NCBI GenBank assembly: GCA_013334335.1
Contig: JAAXXR010000017.1
Location: 1-33,038, forward strand
Length of the DNA: 33,038 nt
Reading direction: 5' to 3'
From: Chlorobiaceae bacterium
GTDB taxonomy: Bacteria; Bacteroidota; Chlorobiia; Chlorobiales; Chlorobiaceae
In this document: positions 1 through 11,858 of the stretch, piece by piece
Layout: the number at the start of each line of letters is the position of its first letter
Position numbering within the stretch: the first letter of the stretch is position 1
The notes under the pieces: model-generated
Databases searched by the model: none
What the model saw: only the letters and a program-made list of their open reading frames with translations
Told to the model about the DNA's origin: nothing
Position numbers and translations under genes: made by a program

Positions 1-6
1 CTCACC

Positions 7-41
7 TCTTCCGCGTCACGAGTTACGCTTCACGCGTCACG
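7..41. repeat. Degenerate 7-bp tandem repeat, about five units
   Basis: Five consecutive heptamers can be laid out from position 7: TCTTCCG, CGTCACG, AGTTACG, CTTCACG, CGTCACG, with consensus NNTYACG. A further ACTCATCACT follows at 51-60. The array runs through the 3' end of the phosphoesterase gene on the minus strand. Its stop codon (30-32) lies in the fourth unit, so the last residues of that protein are encoded by repeat sequence. I see no coding or RNA role. Confidence 0.55.
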
Positions 42-860
42 GCCTGCCCCACTCATCACTGAAAAATCCGGATAGAATATCCGCTCCAGAGCCAGGGTCC
101 TGCCGCTTTCGGTGTCGAGCGTCAGGAGTACGGCGGAGAAGTGCACATCGTCCGTGGCGCACTCGTATTTGTGCGGCGTCTGGTAGAGCATGCGGTCAAC
201 GGCAGACTTGATCTGCATGCCGATGACCGACTGGTAGGGGCCGGTCATGCCCACATCGGTCAGGTAACCCGTTCCTTTGGGCAGGATGCGCTCGTCTGCC
301 GTCTGCACGTGGGTATGGGTACCGATCACGGCCGAGACCCGGCCGTCGAGATACCATCCGAGACCGAGCTTTTCGGCGGTCGCCTCGGCGTGGAAATCGA
401 CCAGGATCATCGGCGTCTGCTCCCTGACCTGCTTGATCACCCAATCAGCCGTCCTGAACGGGCAGTCGATCGGGTTCATGAAGGTGCGGCCCTGCAGGTT
501 CAGCACGGCGATGCTGCCCAGCCCTTTCGGCAGCTTGAAAATCCCGAAACCCCGTCCATACGTTCCTTTCGGGTAGTTCTGCGGCCTCAGGACCCGTTCG
601 TTGGTCTTCAACGTGTCGAAAAAGTTGAAGTTGTTCCAGATGTGGTTCCCTCCCGTGACGACGTCGACACCGGCCTCGGTGAGCAGATTCAGCGCCTCAA
701 GGCTCATCCCCTTTCCATTATGGGCGTTCTCGCCGTTGCAGACGACGAAATCCACATGGTGTTTCGAGATAAATCCCTTCAGCATCCTGCTGACGATCTG
801 CAGACCGGGGTTTCCGACGACATCACCGATTAGCAGAATATTCACCGACTTGCTGGCCAT
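30..860 (-). CDS. YmdB-family metallophosphoesterase
   Basis: A 276-residue protein of the YmdB/TIGR00282 family of cytoplasmic calcineurin-like metallophosphoesterases; characterised members hydrolyse 2',3'-cyclic nucleotides or related phosphodiesters. The metal-binding blocks are all visible: GDVVGNPG near the N terminus, NGENAHNGKG, TGGNHIWNN, and GTHTHVQTADE followed by GTGYLTDVGMTGP. The reading frame extends upstream to 920, but I chose the ATG at 860: the family begins just before the (I)LLIGDVVG strand, and a purine-rich stretch (AGGAAAACGGGAAG) precedes it. The C-terminal residues GAGRDA are encoded by the heptamer repeat at 7-41. The nearest gene is divergent, so this is probably a single transcription unit within the window. 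The substrate in this organism is unknown. Confidence 0.9.
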   Translation of the reverse strand: MASKSVNILLIGDVVGNPGLQIVSRMLKGFISKHHVDFVVCNGENAHNGKGMSLEALNLLTEAGVDVVTGGNHIWNNFNFFDTLKTNERVLRPQNYPKGTYGRGFGIFKLPKGLGSIAVLNLQGRTFMNPIDCPFRTADWVIKQVREQTPMILVDFHAEATAEKLGLGWYLDGRVSAVIGTHTHVQTADERILPKGTGYLTDVGMTGPYQSVIGMQIKSAVDRMLYQTPHKYECATDDVHFSAVLLTLDTESGRTLALERIFYPDFSVMSGAGRDA

Positions 861-1215
861 CTTCCCGTTTTCCTTTATGCTCTTGTGTTGGCTGAAATCA
901 CTCCGTGAGAAATTACACATTAACCATCATTTTGAAGAGCCCTATTTCAGGGTTCAGGAAAGTTGATGAACCTCAGGCCAGGGCACCCCGGTTTTTTCAG
1001 GCGCCAGCCAGCATCACCAGGCACTGAACAGGAACGAACGTCCTGAGTGTTCGGCGAGCCATGCGCAACGTCGGGGAAGGCGCCATGGTCTTGAATTCCG
1101 GAGCCGAAAGGAAACAAGTGCGTGGCAGTTTTGCCATTTCGTGCAGGAGGGCTAAGTTCCAGTACCGTAGAAAGCTGAAACGGCCATTGGATCCGCAACG
1201 CCATCCATCGCTCCC
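861..1215. other. Intergenic stretch between divergent genes
   Basis: About 355 bases between the phosphoesterase (leftward) and the L,D-transpeptidase-like gene (rightward). It must hold both promoters, but I see no convincing -35/-10 pair. A short CCCT-ATTTC-AGGG inverted repeat lies near 930-945. Overlapping reading frames here have no recognisable protein signature. Confidence 0.5.
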
Positions 1216-1851
1216 TTGAAACTCAACAAGATTGTTCCGGGCCTCTTCCTGCCGATGCTGGTTCTTTTCAGCCAGTGCACCGTTGCCCTCCTGCGTGACG
1301 AGGGGCATGTCTCGGAAGCGGCCATGAAGGAGGCCTCGGCGGCCATGAATGACTACCTCCGGAAGGTCCCCGACCAATCCCCCGCTGCACTTGCTGTTGT
1401 CGACTATTCGAGACCATCGTTCCTGAAGAGGATGGTGATCGTCGACCTTGGAACGGGCCAGCAGTCGTTTTACCGTGTCGCACACGGGAAAAAATCCGGG
1501 GAGCTCTATGCCGTGCGTTTCTCCAACACCCCCGAATCGAACATGAGCAGCCTTGGGCTGTACCGCGTTGCCCGCAGCTACTCCGGTGACCATGGACTGG
1601 CCCGTCGGCTGGAAGGACTCGATTCGCTGCAGAACGGCAATGCCGCCATGCGCGATATCGTCGTCCATTCGGCCGACTACGTCTCACTCCCCTTCATCCT
1701 CCTGAACCTCGTCACCTTCAACGGGCCGCGCATCGGCCGCAGCAACGGATGCTTTGTCGTCTCGAGGGACGACATCTCCGCCGTCGAGCGGCAATTGGGA
1801 CAAGGAGGCTTCATCTACGCCTGGAAAGGCCCCGGGAGAACCCGAAAATAA
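1216..1851 (+). CDS. Exported L,D-transpeptidase-like protein (YkuD_2 type)
   Basis: A 211-residue protein of the murein L,D-transpeptidase catalytic-domain family (YkuD_2 type). A basic start, MKLNKIVPG, is followed by a hydrophobic stretch (residues 9-20, with SQC), which suggests a signal peptide or anchor; the lipobox is poor, so I would not call it a lipoprotein. The likely catalytic pieces are the His in DIVVHSADYVS and the Cys in GRSNGCFVV, in the usual order. The frame has no upstream ATG after the stop at 1168-1170. The start is therefore the TTG at 1216 or an ATG at 1255, which would cut into the signal sequence. No Shine-Dalgarno is visible at either. The stop codon is three bases from the hairpin that ends the convergent icd gene. 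Proteins of this type are predicted to act on peptidoglycan; the actual substrate is not shown. Confidence 0.8.
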   Translation: MKLNKIVPGLFLPMLVLFSQCTVALLRDEGHVSEAAMKEASAAMNDYLRKVPDQSPAALAVVDYSRPSFLKRMVIVDLGTGQQSFYRVAHGKKSGELYAVRFSNTPESNMSSLGLYRVARSYSGDHGLARRLEGLDSLQNGNAAMRDIVVHSADYVSLPFILLNLVTFNGPRIGRSNGCFVVSRDDISAVERQLGQGGFIYAWKGPGRTRK

Positions 1852-1878
1852 AGAGGCTGTCCTTTCGTGGACAGCCTC
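1842..1878 (-). terminator. Rho-independent terminator of icd
   Basis: A perfect 10-bp stem, GAGGCTGTCC (1853-1862) with GGACAGCCTC (1869-1878), around a 6-base loop. Read leftward the stem is followed by TTTATTTTC, the U-rich tail expected for the icd transcript that ends at 1910. Read rightward the tail is not U-rich, so termination of the convergent gene is less certain. Confidence 0.8.
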
Positions 1879-1909
1879 CTGGGTATGCTGATTGCCGTCG
1901 TTGAACAGC

Positions 1910-4463
<2,554 letters not shown>

Positions 4464-5345
4464 TCATCTGGCTGGAGAATACTCATCGAGGCCTACCCTC
4501 TGGGCAAGCTCCTTGTCGTGAAGCACTTCATGAGCAAGTTTAATCATGGGGATGGTCGCCCCCATCGAACTGTAGCCACCATCATGGAACAGGTTCTGCA
4601 TGGTCACCTTGCGAGTCAGGTCACTGAGCATGGTCATGGTGTACTCGGCGCACTCCTCGGCGGTGGCATTGCCAAGCGGCGACATGAGGTCGCTGTATTC
4701 GTACATTTTCTCGAATCCCGGAATACCACTGCCTGCTTTGGTGTAGGTAGGGCTCTGGGAAATGGTGTTGATCCGGATGCCGCGGGAGGCGAGCCTGGGG
4801 CCGAAGCTGCGGGCTATCGACTCAAGCAGGGACTTGGCGTCTCCCATGTCGGAGTAGGTCCAGTAATTGCGCTGTGATGCGATATAGGAAAGCGCAACGA
4901 TGCTGCCTCCATTGTTGATCGCCTCGTTCTTGAGCGCGTAGGCTACCAGCCTGTGGAACGAGATGCCGGAAACATCAAGCGTCCTCAGGAACCACTCGTA
5001 GTTCAGGTCCTCGTAAGGCAATTGCTTGCGGATGTTCTGAGACATGCCGATCGAATGCACGATGAAGTCGACCGGGCCCATCTTCTCCTTCAGCTCCTTG
5101 AAGCAGCTGTCGACATCCTCGTTCTTGGATGCATCGCAGATCAGGACCGGGGCATTTCCGCATGCATCGGCGAGCTCCTGGAGGTTGCCAAAGCGGATAG
5201 CTGTGGCAATATTGGAAATGGCGATCTGAGCTCCTTCCCGGTGAGCATGCAGGGCAATCTGCCAGCCGATGCTGCTTTCGTCGAGAGGTCCGAAAATGAT
5301 TCCCTTCTTACCTTTCAAAAGGCCATAGTGCGCTTTCTCGGACAT
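4464..5345 (-). CDS. fabI: Enoyl-[acyl-carrier-protein] reductase (NADH)
   Basis: A 293-residue short-chain dehydrogenase fold enzyme that reduces trans-2-enoyl-ACP in the last step of each fatty-acid elongation round. The FabI cofactor loop (IFGPLDESSIGW, near residues 17-28) and the catalytic pair Y164 and K171 are present. The stretch SYIASQRNYWTYSDMGDAK lines up residue for residue with the E. coli block SYLGAERAIPNYNVMGLAK, including the upstream Tyr. RINTISQSPTYTKAGSGIPGF is the substrate-loop region. It is about 30 residues longer than E. coli FabI, mostly at the C terminus (after GGYSSMGA). ATG start at 5345. Gaps of 180 bases upstream and 328 downstream, plus its own terminator, suggest a single-gene unit. 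Confidence 0.95.
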   Translation of the reverse strand: MSEKAHYGLLKGKKGIIFGPLDESSIGWQIALHAHREGAQIAISNIATAIRFGNLQELADACGNAPVLICDASKNEDVDSCFKELKEKMGPVDFIVHSIGMSQNIRKQLPYEDLNYEWFLRTLDVSGISFHRLVAYALKNEAINNGGSIVALSYIASQRNYWTYSDMGDAKSLLESIARSFGPRLASRGIRINTISQSPTYTKAGSGIPGFEKMYEYSDLMSPLGNATAEECAEYTMTMLSDLTRKVTMQNLFHDGGYSSMGATIPMIKLAHEVLHDKELAQRVGLDEYSPAR

Positions 5346-5421
5346 GGTATAAGCTGGTTCTTTTCAGAAATAAGGGCGTTCTACCCCTTTAGTGGTCATT
5401 CAAAGCTCTCAAGATACAAGT

Positions 5422-5457
5422 TTCCGGGGAATTGTTAAACAGTTCCCCGGAATTTTT
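5422..5457 (+). terminator. Strong hairpin with T tract on the plus strand
   Basis: A perfect 10-bp stem, TTCCGGGGAA (5422-5431) with TTCCCCGGAA (5443-5452), and an 11-base loop, followed on the plus strand by TTTTT. Read leftward the same stem is followed by ACTTGTATC, with no U tract. Both neighbours (fabI and arsA) run leftward, so the orientation is unexpected. It could still act as a 3' end for arsA as a simple hairpin. Confidence 0.6.
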
Positions 5458-5526
5458 CCATCATCCCGGCTCCAGAGGGCTTCTACAGGCTCAATCGAAA
5501 ACCTTCCCGTCTCCGGCAAGAGCGCC

Positions 5527-6828
5527 TCAGATCTTCAGTCTTCGCATGGAGCGAAGCTTGTCGAGCACGTTCTTGTTGACGTTGAGCTCCATCTCCTCCT
5601 GTTCGACCGGGTTGTCCCTGAAGACCACCCTCAGCAGGTTGTCCTCCCGGATGAACTTGTCCATCTCGAGGCTGTACAGGGCCCTTGGCAGGGTGATGAT
5701 CCTCTGGGCGCGATCGACGGTGACGATGATGTCGGTACCCATGCGATCCACCTTCACCTCTTCGGCGTCTTTCAGGAAAGGAATACGGATACAGAGGATC
5801 TCCCGGTGGTCGGCAGTCATCTGATTTTTCTGGCTCTCGATCCAGAAATTCTTTCCGGAGTAGAAGATCTTGTCGGGGGCCTGCTCGCCGAAAACAAACT
5901 GGCTGATGCCGTACAGGGCGTCGGGTCCGATCGGCTCGGTGCGTTGCAGCTGGCACCTGAACACCGGGGTCGGGTAGAAGGAGTTGTCGATCTCCAGCAG
6001 GTATTTACTGTGCAGGCCTGACCAGAACTCGAAATATTCGCCCACCGTGTTCGAGGTCGGCAGGATCTTGTTGATGAAAATACCGTCGATGTTGATGCCG
6101 TAAAGGTGCACGAAGGTATAGGCACGCTTCGTCTCGAGAATGGAGAGTTTCTCGGGGTTCAGCACCAGCCTGAAGGTCACCTCGGGGCTGAGGATGAAGC
6201 GGTTGATGTCCTCCATCTGCTTGAGCAGCACGTTCACCTCGTTGAAGAAATCGTCGTCCGGAATGGAGTTGCCGGAGAGCGGTCGGGCCAGTGAGGACAT
6301 GCTCTTGTAGAGCTTGAAGAACTGCTTGCCCATGTTGCCGCCGATGATGATCTCGGGATAGGCGAGCAGACGCAGGGTGTTGCCCGTCGGGGAGGTGTCG
6401 AGCACGACCACGTCCCACTTTCCGGACTGGGCCTCGTCGAGCAGACGGGCCAGCGCGAAAATCTCGTCGAGACCAGGTTGCGTCGTAAGCTCGGAAGCGA
6501 CACCGCTATCGAGGCCCTGGTTCTTGTAAGACGAGGAGACGAACTTCTGGAATCCCGACATGTTCTTCTTCAACTCATAGATCGTGTCGACCTCGAGTCC
6601 GTAGAGGTTCTTTTCGATCCTGAGCGGATCGTTCCGGCTGATCTGCACGTCGAAGACATCGGAAAGCGAGTGGGCGGGGTCGGAAGACATGATGAGCACC
6701 CGCTTGCCCTGGCGCGCAAGCGCGACCGCGGTTGACGAGGAAATGGTGGTCTTGCCCGTTCCTCCCTTGCCCGAGTAGATGATGATCCTGGGCTTTGACT
6801 GGTTTTCGGTTAAATCCCTCGACAGCAT
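5527..6828 (-). CDS. ArsA/Get3-family ATPase with C-terminal HSP20-like domain (Get3d type)
   Basis: A 433-residue protein. Residues 20-28 form the deviant P-loop GKGGTGKTT of the ArsA/Get3 family; switch I is DPAHSLSDVFD (50-60) and switch II DTSPTG (144-149). The CxxC zinc motif of the dimeric tail-anchored-protein chaperone Get3 is absent. The last hundred residues, from about 337 (REILCIRIPFL through ITLPRAL to NLLRVVF), form a beta-rich alpha-crystallin/HSP20-like domain, the architecture called Get3d or ArsA_HSP20. A role in binding hydrophobic protein segments or other cargo is inferred; arsenite transport is unlikely. I chose the ATG at 6828 because AAAGGAGAG lies just upstream; the frame stays open to 6885. 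It follows aat by 90 bases on the same strand and may be co-transcribed. Confidence 0.88.
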   Translation of the reverse strand: MLSRDLTENQSKPRIIIYSGKGGTGKTTISSSTAVALARQGKRVLIMSSDPAHSLSDVFDVQISRNDPLRIEKNLYGLEVDTIYELKKNMSGFQKFVSSSYKNQGLDSGVASELTTQPGLDEIFALARLLDEAQSGKWDVVVLDTSPTGNTLRLLAYPEIIIGGNMGKQFFKLYKSMSSLARPLSGNSIPDDDFFNEVNVLLKQMEDINRFILSPEVTFRLVLNPEKLSILETKRAYTFVHLYGINIDGIFINKILPTSNTVGEYFEFWSGLHSKYLLEIDNSFYPTPVFRCQLQRTEPIGPDALYGISQFVFGEQAPDKIFYSGKNFWIESQKNQMTADHREILCIRIPFLKDAEEVKVDRMGTDIIVTVDRAQRIITLPRALYSLEMDKFIREDNLLRVVFRDNPVEQEEMELNVNKNVLDKLRSMRRLKI

Positions 6829-6918
6829 GCGGTACTCTCCTTTTATGCAACGTTGAAAAGGGGTGGGACGCGCCGGGCGGCCCAAACCCCTGACCCTGAA
6901 AGTATGATTTTTTCCGTG

Positions 6919-7503
6919 TCAGATAAAATGAATCTTTTTCACCAGGGCCTCGTCGAGCAGTTTCATGTACTCTTCGTGCGCAATCTCGACGGCGCCGAGC
7001 ATCTCGAGATGCGGGTTCATGATCTGGGCGTCGAGCAGGCTGAAGCCCTTATGGCGCAGATAGGCGACCAGATGGCAGAACGCCACCTTCGAGGCGTGTG
7101 GCCTGCGAAAAAACATCGATTCGCCAAAAAACGCGCTGCCCATGGCCATACCGTACAGCCCACCGGCAAGCTCGCCGTCCTGACGGCACTCGACGCTATG
7201 GGCAACTCCGATCCGGTGCAGCTTAAGAAACACCTGGATGATCTCCTCGGAGAGCCAGGTCTCATCCTCCGACGCCCTCGGCATCGAACAGGCCCTGATC
7301 ACCGCCTCGAAATCGGTGTTGATCGTCACGGAGAACTCGTCGCTCCGCAAGATTCGCCGGAGGCTCCGGGACGGATGGAAGGTATCGAGCGGCACGACCG
7401 CCCTCTGGTATGGCTGACACCAGCTGACCTCGCCGTCCCTGGACTCGGCCATCGGAAAAAAGCCGTGACGGTAGGCCCGGAGAACATCCTCGACCCGGAT
7501 CAT
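6919..7503 (-). CDS. aat: Leucyl/phenylalanyl-tRNA--protein transferase, short form
   Basis: A 194-residue protein that transfers Leu or Phe from aminoacyl-tRNA to the N terminus of proteins starting with Lys or Arg, marking them for ClpS/ClpAP-type degradation. The hallmark block [28 protein letters not shown] aligns with the E. coli block [44 protein letters not shown] matches the ARLLMAYQRGIFPW segment. Compared with E. coli (234 residues) about 30 N-terminal residues and the C-terminal tail are missing. The ATG at 7503 overlaps the stop of the nitroreductase gene (ATGA), which indicates translational coupling and supports this start. The peptidyl-transferase fold core is intact, so I expect function. 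Confidence 0.92.
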   Translation of the reverse strand: [194 protein letters not shown]

Positions 7504-8099
7504 CGCGAATCCCGCTGAAGCGCTGCGATGGTCACCAGGACATCACCCGGCTTCCGTTTCGGCACGTGATGGATTCCATGGCTGTCGCGATAGTAGCGGA
7601 TATCCTCACCATCGTCGATCAGGTCGATCACGATCGTCTCGACCGGACGGCCCAGAGCGATCACCATCAGGACCCGCCAGCTTCCGGGGATATCGAGCAC
7701 GGAGTTCAGCCGCTCGCGGTTGATCGCGCCGACGATGCAGCCCCCGAGCCCCCGTTCGGCTGCACCGAGCAGGATCGTCTGGGCGGCGATGCCGCTGTCG
7801 CATGCCGCTCCGGCAGCATCTCCCTCCCGACAGAGCATCACCAGGTAGGCCGGCGCACGCTCCGCCGGTTCGGGGCCCGCCCAATCCGTGAGGTAACCCG
7901 CCCACTTCAGGCAGCCGAACACCCCGTCGACGAGGCCCGGTTCGGTCACCGCAAGGTACCTGAGCGGTTGGCGGTTGGCCGCCGACGGAGTCAGGCCGGC
8001 CAGTTCAACCAGCTCAGCAAGCACCTCCACGCCCACGGGAGCGCTGCCATCGAACCGCCGGACAGAGCGGCTTCTCGTCAGGAGGTCCCTCAGGCTCAC
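7500..8099 (-). CDS. Nitroreductase-family FMN oxidoreductase
   Basis: A 199-residue member of the nitroreductase superfamily (FMN-dependent NAD(P)H oxidoreductases). Visible signatures are RSRSVRRFDGSAP near the N terminus, LTPSAANRQPLRY for FMN contacts, ERGLGGCIVGAINRERL in the second half, and the C-terminal DIRYYRDSHGIHHVPKR. The start is the GTG at 8099. It overlaps the stop of the upstream glycosyltransferase gene as GTGA, and AGGAGGG sits about eight bases ahead of it. An in-frame upstream ATG at 8183 would lie deep inside the glycosyltransferase gene and adds no family-like sequence. The physiological substrate cannot be read from the sequence. Its tight coupling to a glycosyltransferase and aat gives no clear hint. 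Confidence 0.88.
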   Translation of the reverse strand: MSLRDLLTRSRSVRRFDGSAPVGVEVLAELVELAGLTPSAANRQPLRYLAVTEPGLVDGVFGCLKWAGYLTDWAGPEPAERAPAYLVMLCREGDAAGAACDSGIAAQTILLGAAERGLGGCIVGAINRERLNSVLDIPGSWRVLMVIALGRPVETIVIDLIDDGEDIRYYRDSHGIHHVPKRKPGDVLVTIAALQRDSR

Positions 8100-9145
8100 G
8101 CGCGGCCCCCTCCTGGAGTGTTCTCCCGCCAGGCCGCTTCGGTAAAGGTCCGCAGATCGTCCCAGCGCCCGGACGCGATCCATTCTGCGATGTAATCAAC
8201 GCTCCGGCGATAGTTGAGCGGAGAGTTGCCCGGCATGCCGAGCCAGTGGCTCAGGATATCGGGGTCAAGCCGGTGCATGGCCATGCCGTAATGCAGCTCC
8301 ACCATAGCCAGCGCATTCGACTCCTGCTCGATCTGGCCATCAAGGGGACGGAGCAACAGCTTCTTGCCGAGATGCAACGCCTCGCCCGGAAGCTCGAACC
8401 CGGCGTTGCACACCACGCCGCCGCACTCCATGAGGTCCCGCAGGAAACCCTGGCGGGAGTAACTCCTGAAATGCAGGTGCTCCGAGTCCCTGTCCACCTT
8501 CACCTTACCGTAGATGAAAAAGCTGTAACCGTCGAACGGCCTGACAAACTCCTCGACATCCGCCACCTCTTCAAAGGGCAGATAGACCAGGATCTTGCGC
8601 GGGTCTTCAGGCGGTCGTTCCGCCCGGTACAGCGACTCGGGGATAACCGGTGGAAAGATCGGCTGGTTGAAGTGGTGCCAGTGGAGACCGGCGTTGTATC
8701 GCGCCGGAGCGAAGTTCAACAGGGTGTACTTTTCGAACAGGCTGCCCCTGGCGACGGGAATCCTGAAAGGAAAGGCGTACTGGTGACCGAATCCCACACT
8801 GGGAAGCCCCTTGATTCGCGCTGCCATAGCGGTGACCGGCTCGAAATCGGTGATCACCAGGTCGACACCGCCCAGATCAAGCGTGATCACATCGGACATC
8901 AGCCTGACCAGGTCAAGCTGGAACATCGTATCGATATAGTTCATCCTGCCACGGTAGGTCACCAGCGTCAACCCCTTCAGCACGCGATAAGGCCTGAAGA
9001 TTTCGATCTCCCTGAGCTCATCCTCACTCCTGCCGCTGATGACGACCTGCACGTCGTGGCCGTCCTCTTTGAGTTTCCTGACCAGTTCCCTGCTCCGGCT
9101 GATGTGGCCGTTTCCCGTTCCCTGGACACCGAAAAGGATCTTCAT
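8096..9145 (-). CDS. Glycosyltransferase-like protein (MJ1255/VC2487-type, GT-B fold)
   Basis: A 349-residue cytoplasmic protein resembling the Glyco_trans_1_3 / MJ1255-VC2487 family, related to UDP-GlcNAc transferases such as MurG. The N-terminal nucleotide-fold loop is KILFGVQGTGNGHISRSREL, typical of this family. The acceptor half includes DLVITDFEP and LPSVGFGHQYAFPF. In the C-terminal half, VVCNAGFELPGEALHLGKKLLLRPLDGQIEQESNA is the donor-binding block (G-F-x-x-x-x-E-A then Q-x-E-Q). Donor and acceptor are unknown. ATG start at 9145. It is the first gene of a leftward run whose next two genes overlap end to start, so it probably heads an operon with the nitroreductase and aat. Confidence 0.85.
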   Translation of the reverse strand: MKILFGVQGTGNGHISRSRELVRKLKEDGHDVQVVISGRSEDELREIEIFRPYRVLKGLTLVTYRGRMNYIDTMFQLDLVRLMSDVITLDLGGVDLVITDFEPVTAMAARIKGLPSVGFGHQYAFPFRIPVARGSLFEKYTLLNFAPARYNAGLHWHHFNQPIFPPVIPESLYRAERPPEDPRKILVYLPFEEVADVEEFVRPFDGYSFFIYGKVKVDRDSEHLHFRSYSRQGFLRDLMECGGVVCNAGFELPGEALHLGKKLLLRPLDGQIEQESNALAMVELHYGMAMHRLDPDILSHWLGMPGNSPLNYRRSVDYIAEWIASGRWDDLRTFTEAAWRENTPGGGRA

Positions 9146-9356
9146 GCACTGCGCTGTTTAAAACCAATGGGGACGGGGCCACCTGGAAGCAATCTCGACG
9201 ACCATGAACAATGTGGGCCCCCGCTCTCCATAAAATTACACTTATGACAAGAAAAATTGAACATCCCGGCCCAATCCGTTCTGAACATTTTTTCGGGTGC
9301 AACGCTCAACCGTCGGAAACACATCGAGTGTAAGCCGGGCGGAAAACAGCGACGCA

Positions 9357-11588
<2,232 letters not shown>

Positions 11589-11652
11589 AAGTGCTGAAGG
11601 ATTACTGGTTGATAATGGCCCACCGTTCCCGGGCGGCCGAACAGTAAAAAGC

Positions 11653-11669
11653 GTACGAGAATTTCGTAC
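11653..11669. promoter_or_regulatory. Palindrome upstream of pcrA, candidate operator
   Basis: A perfect inverted repeat, GTACGA-5-TCGTAC, lies about 65 bases ahead of the preferred pcrA start. On the minus strand it starts inside a weak -35-like TTGTAC and fills the spacer to a -10-like TTTACT, so a bound repressor would block that promoter. The hexamers are poor, and I do not know the regulator. Confidence 0.3.
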
Positions 11670-11858
11670 AACTTTGCCCCAATTACAAACCGCCTTCAGA
11701 CAAAACACCCTTGCCGCTCGGTTAAATCCCGTGCGTGCTTCAATGCCGGCAGGAGCGACACCGGCGCCTCGAAACCGTTCCGGACCGCTGACGCTCCGTC
11801 CCGGGGTGCAGGGTTGAACCTTCATGGTGCCTTGGGCAGCTCATCACTCCCGCGCGCC

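Noticed and set aside
7500-8183. Longer nitroreductase starting at the ATG at 8183
   Set aside because: The extra 28 codons lie within the glycosyltransferase gene, are not family-like, and the GTG at 8099 has an excellent ribosome site and a stop-start overlap.
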